Shown: in pieces, positions 1 to 7,978 of the stretch | Numbering within the stretch: position 1 is the first letter of the stretch | Layout: each line of letters opens with the position of its first letter | DNA from: Prochlorococcus sp. AG-363-L02 | GTDB lineage: Bacteria; Cyanobacteriota; Cyanobacteriia; PCC-6307; Cyanobiaceae | Reading direction: 5' to 3' | Assembly (NCBI GenBank): GCA_003280185.1 | Contig: QCFP01000011.1 | Span: forward strand, 1-24,917 | Length of the DNA: 24,917 bases | Notes under the pieces: generated by a model | The model's database searches: none | What the model saw: only the letters and a program-made list of their open reading frames with translations | What the model was told of the DNA's origin: nothing | Made by a program: the position numbers and the translations under genes

Positions 1-848
1 GCACTAAGTTCTGCTCCTTTAGGAACAAGATTAAGGCTCTCAGCTAATAAGCCCACCACTCTGGGTGAAGTCAGTCCGGTTTGCTTAAGTTTCTCCAGTC
101 CGCAATTTCCATTTCTTTTTGATAGCTTGCTGCCTTTGCGGTCAAGCAAAAGAGGGACGTGTCGATATGCCACCGGAGAGGGCCTATTGATTACATCAAA
201 AATAGCCAGCTGTGTCGACATCCCTTCACGAAGGTCTTCACCTCTAACAACTTCAGTAATTCCAAGAGTCAATTCATCAATAACAGTAGCTAGATGGTAT
301 CCAATAAATCCATCTGATCGTCTTACAACAATGTCTCCAGAGGATTTTTTAAATTTTTTATTTACATCTAACCTCCAGCTTGGCAATCTCCCCTCTTGAG
401 CCCCCCAAGACAATCGAAGGTCTTTACAAGTACCTGGATATAGTTTCTTTTTGCCACTCTCTTCAGAAAGTCGACTTAATGTCCTTCTACTACAGCGACA
501 TGGATAAACCCTACCGTTTCGCCTCAACGTCGAAAGCACTGTGCTGTAGAGGCCTCTCCTTCGACTCTGGCGAATAATAGGTCCATCCCAGTCAAGTCCT
601 AACCAAAGAAGATCGGATTTAAAACTTTCAACAGCCCCTGGGCGAGTTCTACTTGAGTCAAGATCATCAACCCTTAAAAGCCAGATCCCTTCTTCAAGTC
701 GTGCTCGCAACCATGAAAGCAAAGCGGTTCTAAGATTGCCCAAATGCATTACACCTGAAGGAGACGGAGCAAATCGGCCTCGATAAGAATATTTCCGAAG
801 ACGATTTCCTTCATCGAATTGCCTAGACAAATGTGCGGGCAGATCCAA
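1..848 (-). CDS. gluQ: Glutamyl-Q tRNA(Asp) synthetase (3' end beyond window)
   Basis: A class I aminoacyl-tRNA synthetase paralogue that activates glutamate and attaches it to queuosine in tRNA(Asp), with no anticodon-binding domain. The reading frame is open from the terminator after HU to base 1. From TTG at 848 it shows the nucleotide-binding motif FAPSPSG (26-32) with HLGN (35-38), the QSRRRGLY substrate region (94-101), zinc ligands CxC (117, 119) plus YxxxC (137, 141) as in GluQRS, and KLSKR (241-245) in place of KMSKS. The C-terminus is cut by the window edge. No ATG lies upstream of the core. TTG 848 is chosen because it gives an N-terminus beginning MDLPAHL; a second TTG is at residue 7. 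GluQRS rather than GltX is favoured by the zinc pattern and the QSRRRGLY region. Confidence 0.88.
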   Translation of the reverse strand, partial: MDLPAHLSRQFDEGNRLRKYSYRGRFAPSPSGVMHLGNLRTALLSWLRARLEEGIWLLRVDDLDSSRTRPGAVESFKSDLLWLGLDWDGPIIRQSRRRGLYSTVLSTLRRNGRVYPCRCSRRTLSRLSEESGKKKLYPGTCKDLRLSWGAQEGRLPSWRLDVNKKFKKSSGDIVVRRSDGFIGYHLATVIDELTLGITEVVRGEDLREGMSTQLAIFDVINRPSPVAYRHVPLLLDRKGSKLSKRNGNCGLEKLKQTGLTSPRVVGLLAESLNLVPKGAELS

Positions 849-890
849 TTTGCTTAGTTCTTTTATGGAACTCAGGTTTAAAAGAATACA

Positions 891-921
891 AAAAAAGCGG
901 CCTAATAAAGGCCGCTTTTTT
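891..921 (-). terminator. Intrinsic terminator downstream of the HU gene
   Basis: A perfect 12-bp inverted repeat (891-902 with 910-921) around a 7-nt loop. Its inner part is GC-rich (GCGGCC/GGCCGC) and its flanks are A and T runs, so it would work in both directions. On the minus strand it starts 28 nt after the HU stop codon and a T run follows, making it the HU terminator. The gluQ start lies only about 43 nt past it, so gluQ needs readthrough or a promoter close to the terminator. Confidence 0.9.
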
Positions 922-948
922 TAATCGGAATAGCAAGTAATTTTTAGA

Positions 949-1224
949 CTAACCCTGTACACGGTCCTTAAACATTTTTCCAGCAGTAAAAGCCGGAACA
1001 CGCTTTGCAGGAATCTTGATCTTTTCACCTGTTTTAGGATTAAGACCTTGTCTGGCAGAACGATCACGAGGTTCAAAAGAACCAAATCCAAGAATGGATA
1101 CCTTCTTGCCCTCTACGACTGAATCAATGATGGTGTCGATAGCGGCATCAACAACCAGTGAAACATCAGTCTTAGTGAGCTCTGTACGAGCTGCAACTAG
1201 GTTGACCAAATCAGCTTTGTTCAT
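949..1224 (-). CDS. hup: HU family DNA-binding protein
   Basis: A 91-residue nucleoid protein expected to dimerise and bend DNA. It starts MNKADLVNLV and has the HU/IHF signature in the expected place: GFGSFEPRDR (46-55) leading into the DNA-binding arm with NPKTGEKIKIPAKRVP (62-77), including the intercalating proline at 63. The motif residue before NP is leucine rather than the more usual arginine (QGLNP instead of RxGRNP). The frame continues upstream to an ATG at 1356, but those extra 44 residues look unlike HU and the family starts at MNKAD, so ATG 1224 is chosen. The leader before it is pyrimidine-rich with no clear Shine-Dalgarno sequence and carries a hairpin at 1257-1281. The gene is monocistronic or nearly so, closed by the terminator at 891-921. 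Confidence 0.95.
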   Translation of the reverse strand: MNKADLVNLVAARTELTKTDVSLVVDAAIDTIIDSVVEGKKVSILGFGSFEPRDRSARQGLNPKTGEKIKIPAKRVPAFTAGKMFKDRVQG

Positions 1225-1256
1225 TGGGAATGTGAGTGGAGCGGGGGAATGGCTGA

Positions 1257-1281
1257 GATGAAACCAAAAATGGTTTTCATC
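1257..1281 (-). promoter_or_regulatory. Hairpin in the upstream region of the HU gene
   Basis: An inverted repeat in which arm 1257-1265 pairs with arm 1272-1281 around a 6-nt loop, complete except for one bulged base. It lies 33 nt upstream of the HU start codon. If transcription starts upstream, it sits in the 5' untranslated region; otherwise it may be an operator-like site. No T run suggests a terminator for the gene upstream. The role is inference only. Confidence 0.4.
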
Positions 1282-1368
1282 AAGAAAAAAATTCCTAAGC
1301 GCGCTAATGGTATTAAGCCCAGAGCCACACGGCAACCCAAAGAGCCTGTGGCGCAATGCTTTTTACGG

Positions 1369-2043
1369 TTAACTAAACATAGGCTCATCTCCCAAAAAAG
1401 GCTCTTTCCAATCATCCCACTCAAAAAGCCTCATACAATCGCCCCCCACGGAGCCTGAACCAAGAGCCAGTGATGGCAATGGATTTGAAGGAACCCATTG
1501 GCGCAATTTTTTCAAACTTTCTCGCTGGCGACGCCAATGAAAAGTCCTTCTAGTCAGCAAAGGAGCCAATCGATCAACCTCCACAAGCGAGAGCAATCGT
1601 CCGCAGAACAGCACATTCGATGATGCCTGTACATGGGCAACACAACTGCCTGGGGTAGGGCCTGGAGTCCATAAAAGCCGAACACCTGCAGCTGTAACCA
1701 ATTCCTCCGAAAAAGTTTCAACCTTTTCTAAAGCAGGCAATAGATAAGCCTCCTGCTCATGCAACAAAACAGGCCAATCAAGTGCTGCTTGAAGCGCAGC
1801 TACTCGTCCATGGCCTTCTCTGCTTGTCAGGAGGATCCGAGGCCTCGAATTCCTTGCAAGTTTTTTCAAAATGTCGATATTCTTCTTTGTTACATCTGGG
1901 CAGTCAATCAATAAGGGTTCTTCATCAGAACCCAACCACCAAGCGATACCACCTGTAGAAGAACTATCTACCTGAAAAGCACAAAGATCATTCCCAAGGA
2001 ATAAAGGCATGTTCTCTTGCGTTCTTTCAGAGGTCCCACTCAT
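1369..2043 (-). CDS. Metallo-beta-lactamase-fold protein, metal ligands apparently lost
   Basis: A 224-residue protein with the strand and turn pattern of the metallo-beta-lactamase superfamily: PLLIDCP (43-49), ILLTSREGHG (70-79) where HxHxDH is expected, WTPGPTPGSCVAHV (125-138) where TPGHTPGS is expected, and NVLFCGRLL (143-151) where an FxGD strand is expected. Of the metal-binding residues only one histidine (78) remains near the first motif; the second-motif His is Pro 128 and the bridging Asp is Arg 149. It is therefore probably not a metallohydrolase, or uses a different chemistry. The start ATG 2043 has an AAGGAG about 13 nt upstream; an internal ATG at 2010 is an alternative. It is divergent from glgX with only 68 nt between. 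Substrate unknown. Confidence 0.75.
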   Translation of the reverse strand: MSGTSERTQENMPLFLGNDLCAFQVDSSSTGGIAWWLGSDEEPLLIDCPDVTKKNIDILKKLARNSRPRILLTSREGHGRVAALQAALDWPVLLHEQEAYLLPALEKVETFSEELVTAAGVRLLWTPGPTPGSCVAHVQASSNVLFCGRLLSLVEVDRLAPLLTRRTFHWRRQRESLKKLRQWVPSNPLPSLALGSGSVGGDCMRLFEWDDWKEPFLGDEPMFS

Positions 2044-2111
2044 ATCGTTGATAAAGCTCCTTTTGCTATTAATTTGTAGTTACTGCTTCCATAAATGCGA
2101 GATCGAGGCAA

Positions 2112-4187
2112 TTGACCAAGACAAATATCGGCTCACCATGGCCTCTTGGGAGCACCATAACGAAAAGAGGGGTAAATTTCTCTGTAGCTGCACCATTTGC
2201 ATCCCAAGTTCAATTATTATTGTTTTCAACTGCTTTTGATAATAAGCCAAACAAAATAATCACGCTATCAAGTTCCCATAGATCCGGAGACTACTGGCAT
2301 ATAGAAGTTGAAGGAATAGGTGCGGGATGTTTCTACGGTTACCATATAAACCAATCAAGCAATCTCAATAACTCTATTGATTATTCCCAAAAAGTTTTAT
2401 TAGACCCTTGTGCAAGAGCAATAACAGGTTGGGAGATTTACAATAGACAATTAACAATAAGTGCTTCGGCTAATTTAGAGAATTGTTTAAAAGGTGTTGT
2501 TTGTGAAAGAGATAGCTTTGACTTCACTGCTCATCCTAGACCAAGACATGTGTTATCTAAAAGTATCATTTATGAATTACATGTTGGTGGTTTCACCCAT
2601 AGATCTTCGTCCGAAGTTAATCTCAAGCATAGAGGTACATTCTTGGGTTTGATTGAAAAGATTCCCTATCTAAAGCAACTTGGAATTACATCAGTTGAAC
2701 TATTGCCAGTATATGCATTCGATTCTTCAGATTCACCTAGAGGCAAGAAAAATTATTGGGGTTATAGCCCTATAAACTGGTTTACTCCTCACCACGAATA
2801 TATCGCAGGAAATGATTCACTTCAAGCAAGGCAACAATTCAGGAAAATGGTTTCATCATTTCATGATGCTGGGATAGAGGTGATTCTTGATGTTGTTTAC
2901 AATCATACGACTGAAGGAAATAATCATGGTCCAGTAATCAGTTGGAAAGGGTTTGCAGAGAATCTTTATTACCATATAAACGAAAACGGGGATTACTTAG
3001 ACGTTAGTGGATGCGGGAACACTATTGCAGCGAATCGTCCCATTGTTCAACAACTAATTATTGAATCTATGCGTTGTTGGGCAACAGAACTAGGCATTGA
3101 TGGATTTAGATTTGATCTTGGAATAGCATTAAGCAGAGGCGAGGGTTTAGAACCTCTTGATAGCCCCCCTCTTTTCAAAGCTATTGAAGCTGATCCAACA
3201 TTAAGTGACTTAAAACTTATAACTGAACCTTGGGACTGTGGAGGGCTCTACAAGATCGGTGACTTTCCTTCTCAAAAGATGAGCACATGGAATGGATATT
3301 TTCGAGATGATTTAAGAGCCTTCTGGAAGGGAGACAACAACACTGTTTGGAAATTAAAGGAAAGACTTAATGGGAGTCCGGATCTATTCAATAATGATCC
3401 TAATTGCATATCGCGTTCGATTAACTTTATTACTTCACATGATGGTTTTACACTGAATGACCTAGTTAGTTTCAATCACAAACATAATCTTGCCAATGGG
3501 GAAAGCAATCGTGATGGAGAGAATCACAATAACAGCTGGAATCATGGCATTGAAGGCCCCAGTACAAGTATTTCCCTAAACCAACTAAGAGCTCGTCAAA
3601 AAAGAAATCTTCTTGCAACTCTTCTCCTCAGTCCAGGGGTACCTATGATTGCCATGGGTGACGAAGTAAGCCGAAGCCAAGGTGGAAATAACAACAGCTG
3701 GTGTCAGGACAGTACTTTGGGTTGGATGATCTGGAATATTGAAGATTGCGATAGCCTTTTACAGGAATTTGTAAAAAGACTAATAAAGATTCGCAAGCAG
3801 CTTCCTGCGATATTTAGTCCTGCAAGCTCAAGAACAGAAAAAGATTCTGATTTAACACTTGATGAAAAAAGATTTTCAATCCGATGGCATGGAATTGAAA
3901 TAGGAAAACCAGATTTTAGTAGTTGGTCTCATAGTCTTAGTTTCAGCATCCATTTAAAAAATGATGAGGCAGCAATGTGGATGGGATTGAACGCATGTCC
4001 TAAAAACCTCAATTTCCAATTGCCTAACCCTTGCACTAAATGGAACCTTTTAGTTAATACAGCAAATCAAAGCCCTAATGATGCTCCCAAAGAACCACCG
4101 GTTTGGGACAAAACAAATATAGACCTAGAAAATCGCAGCCTTGTTGTCGCCATAGATGAAGGGCTTTCTAAATCCTTAAGGCTTTAG
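2112..4187 (+). CDS. glgX: Glycogen debranching enzyme / isoamylase (GH13)
   Basis: Hydrolyses alpha-1,6 branch points in glycogen during mobilisation; cytoplasmic. The 691-residue protein has an N-terminal CBM48-like domain (about 8-105; GSPWPLGSTITKRGVNFSVA at its start) and a GH13 barrel with all four conserved regions: DVVYNH (260-265), GFRFDLG (331-337, nucleophile D335), TEPWD (371-375, acid/base E372) and TSHDG (441-445, D444). Length and motifs fit GlgX/TreX/isoamylase of GH13 subfamily 11. The start is TTG at 2112, as no in-frame ATG precedes the CBM; GAGG at 2105-2108 could be its ribosome binding site but is very close. It faces the tRNA-Gly gene on the other strand, and no hairpin terminator was seen. 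The substrate preference (glycogen limit dextrin against longer branches) cannot be read from the sequence. Confidence 0.93.
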   Translation: MTKTNIGSPWPLGSTITKRGVNFSVAAPFASQVQLLLFSTAFDNKPNKIITLSSSHRSGDYWHIEVEGIGAGCFYGYHINQSSNLNNSIDYSQKVLLDPCARAITGWEIYNRQLTISASANLENCLKGVVCERDSFDFTAHPRPRHVLSKSIIYELHVGGFTHRSSSEVNLKHRGTFLGLIEKIPYLKQLGITSVELLPVYAFDSSDSPRGKKNYWGYSPINWFTPHHEYIAGNDSLQARQQFRKMVSSFHDAGIEVILDVVYNHTTEGNNHGPVISWKGFAENLYYHINENGDYLDVSGCGNTIAANRPIVQQLIIESMRCWATELGIDGFRFDLGIALSRGEGLEPLDSPPLFKAIEADPTLSDLKLITEPWDCGGLYKIGDFPSQKMSTWNGYFRDDLRAFWKGDNNTVWKLKERLNGSPDLFNNDPNCISRSINFITSHDGFTLNDLVSFNHKHNLANGESNRDGENHNNSWNHGIEGPSTSISLNQLRARQKRNLLATLLLSPGVPMIAMGDEVSRSQGGNNNSWCQDSTLGWMIWNIEDCDSLLQEFVKRLIKIRKQLPAIFSPASSRTEKDSDLTLDEKRFSIRWHGIEIGKPDFSSWSHSLSFSIHLKNDEAAMWMGLNACPKNLNFQLPNPCTKWNLLVNTANQSPNDAPKEPPVWDKTNIDLENRSLVVAIDEGLSKSLRL

Positions 4188-4202
4188 GCTTTTAAGTGGG
4201 AA

Positions 4203-4273
<71 letters not shown>

Positions 4274-4362
4274 ATTTGTTGATGAAGACCATCTAAACAC
4301 ATAAGAGGTCTAGATGCTCTTTACTCATTCATTATGTCTTTGAGCCTCCCCTTCAAAATAGA

Positions 4363-5760
4363 TTGAACAACAAAATACCTAGAGAAAGGGCCGCGCGCCG
4401 TAGATTAATGGTCTCCTATGGGCTAGGAGATGCAGGTACAGGTCTTGCTGCAACCCAATTGGGGTTTTATTTATTTCCCTTCTTTACTGGGACTGCTGGA
4501 CTGCCTGCTTTTATTGCAGGGTCGCTGTTAATGGTTATAAAGATTTGGGATGCGATAAATGACCCATTAATTGGCTGGCTAAGTGACCACACAAAAACCC
4601 GATGGGGTCCCAGATTGCCATGGATGATCGGAGCCTCTATTCCTTTAGGAATAGCTCTGGGGGCCATTTGGTGGGTTCCGCCTGGGGGCATCGCCCAAAA
4701 GACTACTTATTACATATTTATGTCAATACTTTTAATGACCGCATATACAGGGGTAAACCTTCCTTATGCAGCACTTTCAACAGAATTAACAGAAAATACT
4801 GCGATAAGAACAAGGCTAAATGCAGCAAGATTTACAGGATCAATTATGGCAGGTTTTACCGGACTAATTGTTGCCGCTTGGCTCCTTTCAAAAGGGGATA
4901 GTGGCTTTCTTTTAATGGGTAAAATAACAGGTACTATTGCAGCTTTGTCTACAATTTTTTCATGCTGGGGTCTGGCCCCTTTTGCGAAAAAAGCACGCCA
5001 ACCTATTCAGCACTCAGAAGCATTATTAGATCAAGTCAAAAGAATACTTAATAACGGTAGGTTTCTCCAAGTTATTGGTTTGTACCTTTTGCTTTGGTGC
5101 GGACTACAGCTTATGCAAACCGTTTCTCTAATTTTTCTTGAGCAGGTAATGCATGTACCAAAAGAAATCTCAAAGTGGATACCTATCCCATTTCAATTAA
5201 GTGCTCTTGTTGGTCTTCAAGTATGGAGCCTTTCATCAAATAAATTTGGAAGAGTTAAGGTGCTTTTTTGGGGAGGCGGATTATGGATTTGTGCTTGCTT
5301 AGTAGCTATGTGCCTGCCTCCTCTTTCCACAACAGTTGCAACAACAAGTGCTCTATTTACTTATGGATATGAGGGACTAAAGATGGGTTTATTAATTACA
5401 ACTATTATGGTGATCGGATTTGGTGCATCTACTGCATATCTAATTCCATGGTCTTTACTCCCTGATGCAATCGACGCTGACCCAGATCATCCTGCAGGGT
5501 TGTATACAGCATGGATGGTTTTAATTCAAAAGATAGGGATTGGCTTAAGTGTTCAACTTCTTGGGCTTCTCCTTTCATTTTCTGGATACCAGTCATTGGC
5601 AGAATGCGAAAACCTAACCCTTTGCCTTAACCAACCAACCACAGCTCAAATCACCATACGTATTTGCATGGGGTTAATTCCTGCTCTGCTTGTTTCCTTT
5701 GGACTATTAATAATGAAACGCTGGCCCGACAAGGGTGCACACTTGCAAGCAATGAATTAA
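4363..5760 (+). CDS. GPH-family (MelB-like) MFS transporter
   Basis: A 465-residue polytopic inner-membrane protein with about 12 hydrophobic segments. The family signature of glycoside-pentoside-hexuronide:cation symporters is clear: DAINDPLIGWLSDHTKTRWG (63-82), with the acidic residues D63, D67 and D75 at positions used for cation and sugar coupling in MelB, followed by PRLPW. A second-half signature is present near AYLIPWSLLPDAID. Substrate unknown. The start TTG 4363 is tentative: no in-frame ATG occurs until 4408 (residue 16), and a 10-codon ATG reading frame (4334-4366) ends across the TTG. Its stop overlaps the ATG of the next gene by one base (TAATG), so it is likely the first gene of a run ending at plsY. 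Confidence 0.85.
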   Translation: MNNKIPRERAARRRLMVSYGLGDAGTGLAATQLGFYLFPFFTGTAGLPAFIAGSLLMVIKIWDAINDPLIGWLSDHTKTRWGPRLPWMIGASIPLGIALGAIWWVPPGGIAQKTTYYIFMSILLMTAYTGVNLPYAALSTELTENTAIRTRLNAARFTGSIMAGFTGLIVAAWLLSKGDSGFLLMGKITGTIAALSTIFSCWGLAPFAKKARQPIQHSEALLDQVKRILNNGRFLQVIGLYLLLWCGLQLMQTVSLIFLEQVMHVPKEISKWIPIPFQLSALVGLQVWSLSSNKFGRVKVLFWGGGLWICACLVAMCLPPLSTTVATTSALFTYGYEGLKMGLLITTIMVIGFGASTAYLIPWSLLPDAIDADPDHPAGLYTAWMVLIQKIGIGLSVQLLGLLLSFSGYQSLAECENLTLCLNQPTTAQITIRICMGLIPALLVSFGLLIMKRWPDKGAHLQAMN

Positions 5761-6506
5761 TGAAATCACCTCGTTGGCTTAGGCGTCTTGGGAGCAGTCT
5801 TCTTATAGGAGGCCAAGCAATTACAGCGACCCTAAAGGGACGTATAAATTCTATTGATCTCTCTGATCAACTTATGGAGGCTGGGCCAGGTAGTTTCCTA
5901 ATTGTATTGATAACTGGGGTAGCAGCTGGAGCAGTATTTAACATCCAAGTAGCAGCAGAACTAAGTCGGCAAGGGGCTGGAGGAACAGTTGGGGGAATAC
6001 TTGCAATAGGTATGGCTCGTGAAATCGCGCCATTACTCACTGCAACTCTGCTCACTGGGAAGGTGGCAACTGCATATGCTGCTCAACTTGGAACGATGAA
6101 AGTCACTGAACAAATCGATGCAATAACAATGCTTCGTACCGATCCCGTGGAATATCTTGTCGTACCAAGACTTATTGCAATGGTCATCATGGCCCCAGTG
6201 CAATGTCTTTTATTTTTCAGCGTTGCTTTATGGAGTGGCCAAATAAGTAGCACCCATCTATATCAAATCCCACCAGATGTCTTTTGGAATTCTGTTCGAA
6301 CTTGGCTTAGTCCTGACGATTTGCCCTTCATGCTTATAAAAGCCATAGTATTTGGACTCCAAATTGCAATCCTTGCTTGCGGATGGGGTCTAACCACTAG
6401 GGGGGGGCCAAAAGAAGTTGGAGCAAGTACAACTGGTGCAGTTGTAATGACCCTAGTCACGGTTGCTTTGATGGATGTTCTTTTAACTCAAATTCTATTT
6501 GGCTGA
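5760..6506 (+). CDS. MlaE-like ABC transporter permease (lipid transport)
   Basis: A 248-residue membrane protein of the MlaE/TGD1 permease family, which with an MlaD-type MCE protein and an MlaF-type ATPase moves phospholipids between membranes. The conserved block is present: GMAREIAPLLTATLLTGKVA (84-103) and QLGTMKVTEQIDA (109-121), then DPVEYLVVPRLIA (128-140). No ATPase or MCE partner is encoded in this window. The frame is open further upstream to an ATG at 5664, but that lies inside the transporter gene; ATG 5760, overlapping the previous stop (TAATG), gives the family's normal N-terminus. Its own stop overlaps the next start (TGATG). Cyanobacterial homologues are sometimes named Ycf63. 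Confidence 0.9.
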   Translation: MKSPRWLRRLGSSLLIGGQAITATLKGRINSIDLSDQLMEAGPGSFLIVLITGVAAGAVFNIQVAAELSRQGAGGTVGGILAIGMAREIAPLLTATLLTGKVATAYAAQLGTMKVTEQIDAITMLRTDPVEYLVVPRLIAMVIMAPVQCLLFFSVALWSGQISSTHLYQIPPDVFWNSVRTWLSPDDLPFMLIKAIVFGLQIAILACGWGLTTRGGPKEVGASTTGAVVMTLVTVALMDVLLTQILFG

Positions 6507-6937
6507 TGTCAACAACAACAAACAAATCATCCGAAAGTAAAGACAGTGTGAGTCTCTCCCCAAACCCCAGACTCCCACTACTAATAATCCTTCTAGGGGG
6601 ATCATTAGGGATTCTTCCAATTAATCATTGGGTGCCAATACTTTTAACCACTTTTGGGCTTTTCCTCCTTATTCAGACATATACCCTGCGACTAGAGTTT
6701 GATGCAAACTCCATGGTTGTTTGGCAACTAGGCCGAGAGTTAAGAAGGTTTCCATACGAAAATTGGCTTGCCTGGCGTCTTTTACTTCCAGGCCTGCCAG
6801 GAATCTTGTATTTTCGAGAAGTGGCAAGCCCTCACTTATTACCAATACTCTTTGACAAAGACACCTTACAAAACCAATTACGCCTAAGACTAAGCACTCT
6901 AGAAAAACCTGAAAAGTCAGACCAAACGCTCTCTTAA
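6506..6937 (+). CDS. DUF3119 family membrane protein
   Basis: A 143-residue protein of unknown function, recognised by overall pattern as the cyanobacterial DUF3119 family. A polar N-terminus (1-22) is followed by two adjacent hydrophobic segments (about 23-38 and 43-58), then a soluble part that includes MVVWQLGRELRRFPYENWLAW and PGILYFRE. This layout resembles small PH-like membrane-anchored proteins, but that is inference. It overlaps the MlaE-like gene by one base and is followed 30 nt later by the DUF3086 gene. The consistent position between a lipid permease and an acyltransferase gene suggests an envelope or membrane-lipid role. Confidence 0.8.
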   Translation: MSTTTNKSSESKDSVSLSPNPRLPLLIILLGGSLGILPINHWVPILLTTFGLFLLIQTYTLRLEFDANSMVVWQLGRELRRFPYENWLAWRLLLPGLPGILYFREVASPHLLPILFDKDTLQNQLRLRLSTLEKPEKSDQTLS

Positions 6938-6967
6938 GCAACAACAAGTCCTCCTGCTAAAAGGTCA

Positions 6968-7978
6968 ATGCCTGAAGAAGACCTCCCAGTCTCCCAACAA
7001 CCTTCCACAGAAGAAACCCTTAGTCAAGAAGGGGGGGAAACGCCAATTAATCAAAGTCCAATAACAGCAACTCCAGAAGGCGAAGCCATCAAAAACAAGC
7101 TTGATTTCGATGACTTTCTAGAAACAGCAATCAAAGAACTTAAATCTCGTCGTAAAGACTTACTTATAGAGATCGAAGAGCTAACCAAGAAGAAAGCTTT
7201 TCTAGAAAAAGAGATCAACAAATCTTTTTCCGGCCAATCTGATGCAATAGCAAGAAGAGTAAAAGGATTTCAAGAGTACTTAACTGGAGCCTTACAAGAT
7301 TTAGCTCAATCTGCTGAGAAACTTGAGCTAGTTGCTCAGCCAGTTTTAGTTCAACCTTCGCCTCTAGACCAAAACATTTCTAAGCCTGAAGAAGAAAAAG
7401 AAGAAACTATTAGTAATATGCCAATTTCTGAGACATTCAAACCAGATGAAGCACTTATAAGAGAATGTCTAGAACAATTTCTTGGTCAACCAGATTTCTA
7501 TGCTGAACCTTGGAAACTTCGAAGAAGTTTGAGTAATAAAGATAATGAATTATTAGAAGATTGGTTTTTTAGTCAAGGTGGTAGAGGTGCTCAACCAAGC
7601 AGAGGTAATAGAGTACGAAATACTCTTGTAGGTGCTGCTGTTATCTCAATCCTTGGAGAACTTTACGGAGATCGATTCCAAACCCTTGTACTAGCAAGTC
7701 AACCCGAAAGGCTTGGAGAATGGAGACGAGGACTTCAAGATGCACTCGGCTTAGGGAGAGAAGATTTCGGGCCTAGTAGTGGAATAGTTCTATTCGAACG
7801 TGGGGATGCCTTAGTGGAAAGAGCAGATCGGCTAGAAGACAAAGGAGAAGTACCACTAATTATTGTTGATGCAGCCGAGCAAGTTGTTGAAATTCCTTTA
7901 TTGCAATTTCCTATTTGGCTTGCTTTTGCAGCTAGTCAAGAAGAAATCTATGCAGAAGAAGAAGAGTTCCTTAGATGA
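6968..7978 (+). CDS. DUF3086 family coiled-coil protein
   Basis: A 336-residue cytoplasmic protein of unknown function assigned to the cyanobacterial DUF3086 family by its C-terminal pattern. Residues 1-43 are acidic and low in complexity. About 44-120 is a charged heptad-rich coiled coil (LKSRRKDLLIEIEELTKKK and on). About 121-155 is a linker. The compact C-terminal domain (156-336) contains FLGQPDFYAEPWKLRRSL, RGNRVRNTLVGAA and GELYGDRFQTLVLASQPERL. The protein ends in a run of acidic residues. No signal peptide or membrane segment was seen. An AAAGG lies just before ATG 6968. The stop overlaps the plsY start by 4 nt (ATGA), so translation is probably coupled. Confidence 0.82.
   Translation: MPEEDLPVSQQPSTEETLSQEGGETPINQSPITATPEGEAIKNKLDFDDFLETAIKELKSRRKDLLIEIEELTKKKAFLEKEINKSFSGQSDAIARRVKGFQEYLTGALQDLAQSAEKLELVAQPVLVQPSPLDQNISKPEEEKEETISNMPISETFKPDEALIRECLEQFLGQPDFYAEPWKLRRSLSNKDNELLEDWFFSQGGRGAQPSRGNRVRNTLVGAAVISILGELYGDRFQTLVLASQPERLGEWRRGLQDALGLGREDFGPSSGIVLFERGDALVERADRLEDKGEVPLIIVDAAEQVVEIPLLQFPIWLAFAASQEEIYAEEEEFLR

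Noticed and set aside
121..240. Apparent frameshift in the gluQ reading frame near base 181
   Set aside because: It came from misjoining two sequence lines; read again, the minus-strand frame continues through AGG CCC TCT without interruption.
1225..1356. 44-residue N-terminal extension of HU from ATG 1356
   Set aside because: HU proteins begin at MNKAD; the extension has no HU-like character and covers the leader hairpin.
5664..5759. Longer MlaE-like protein starting at ATG 5664
   Set aside because: It would lie entirely within the transporter gene; ATG 5760 overlaps the previous stop and gives the normal family N-terminus.
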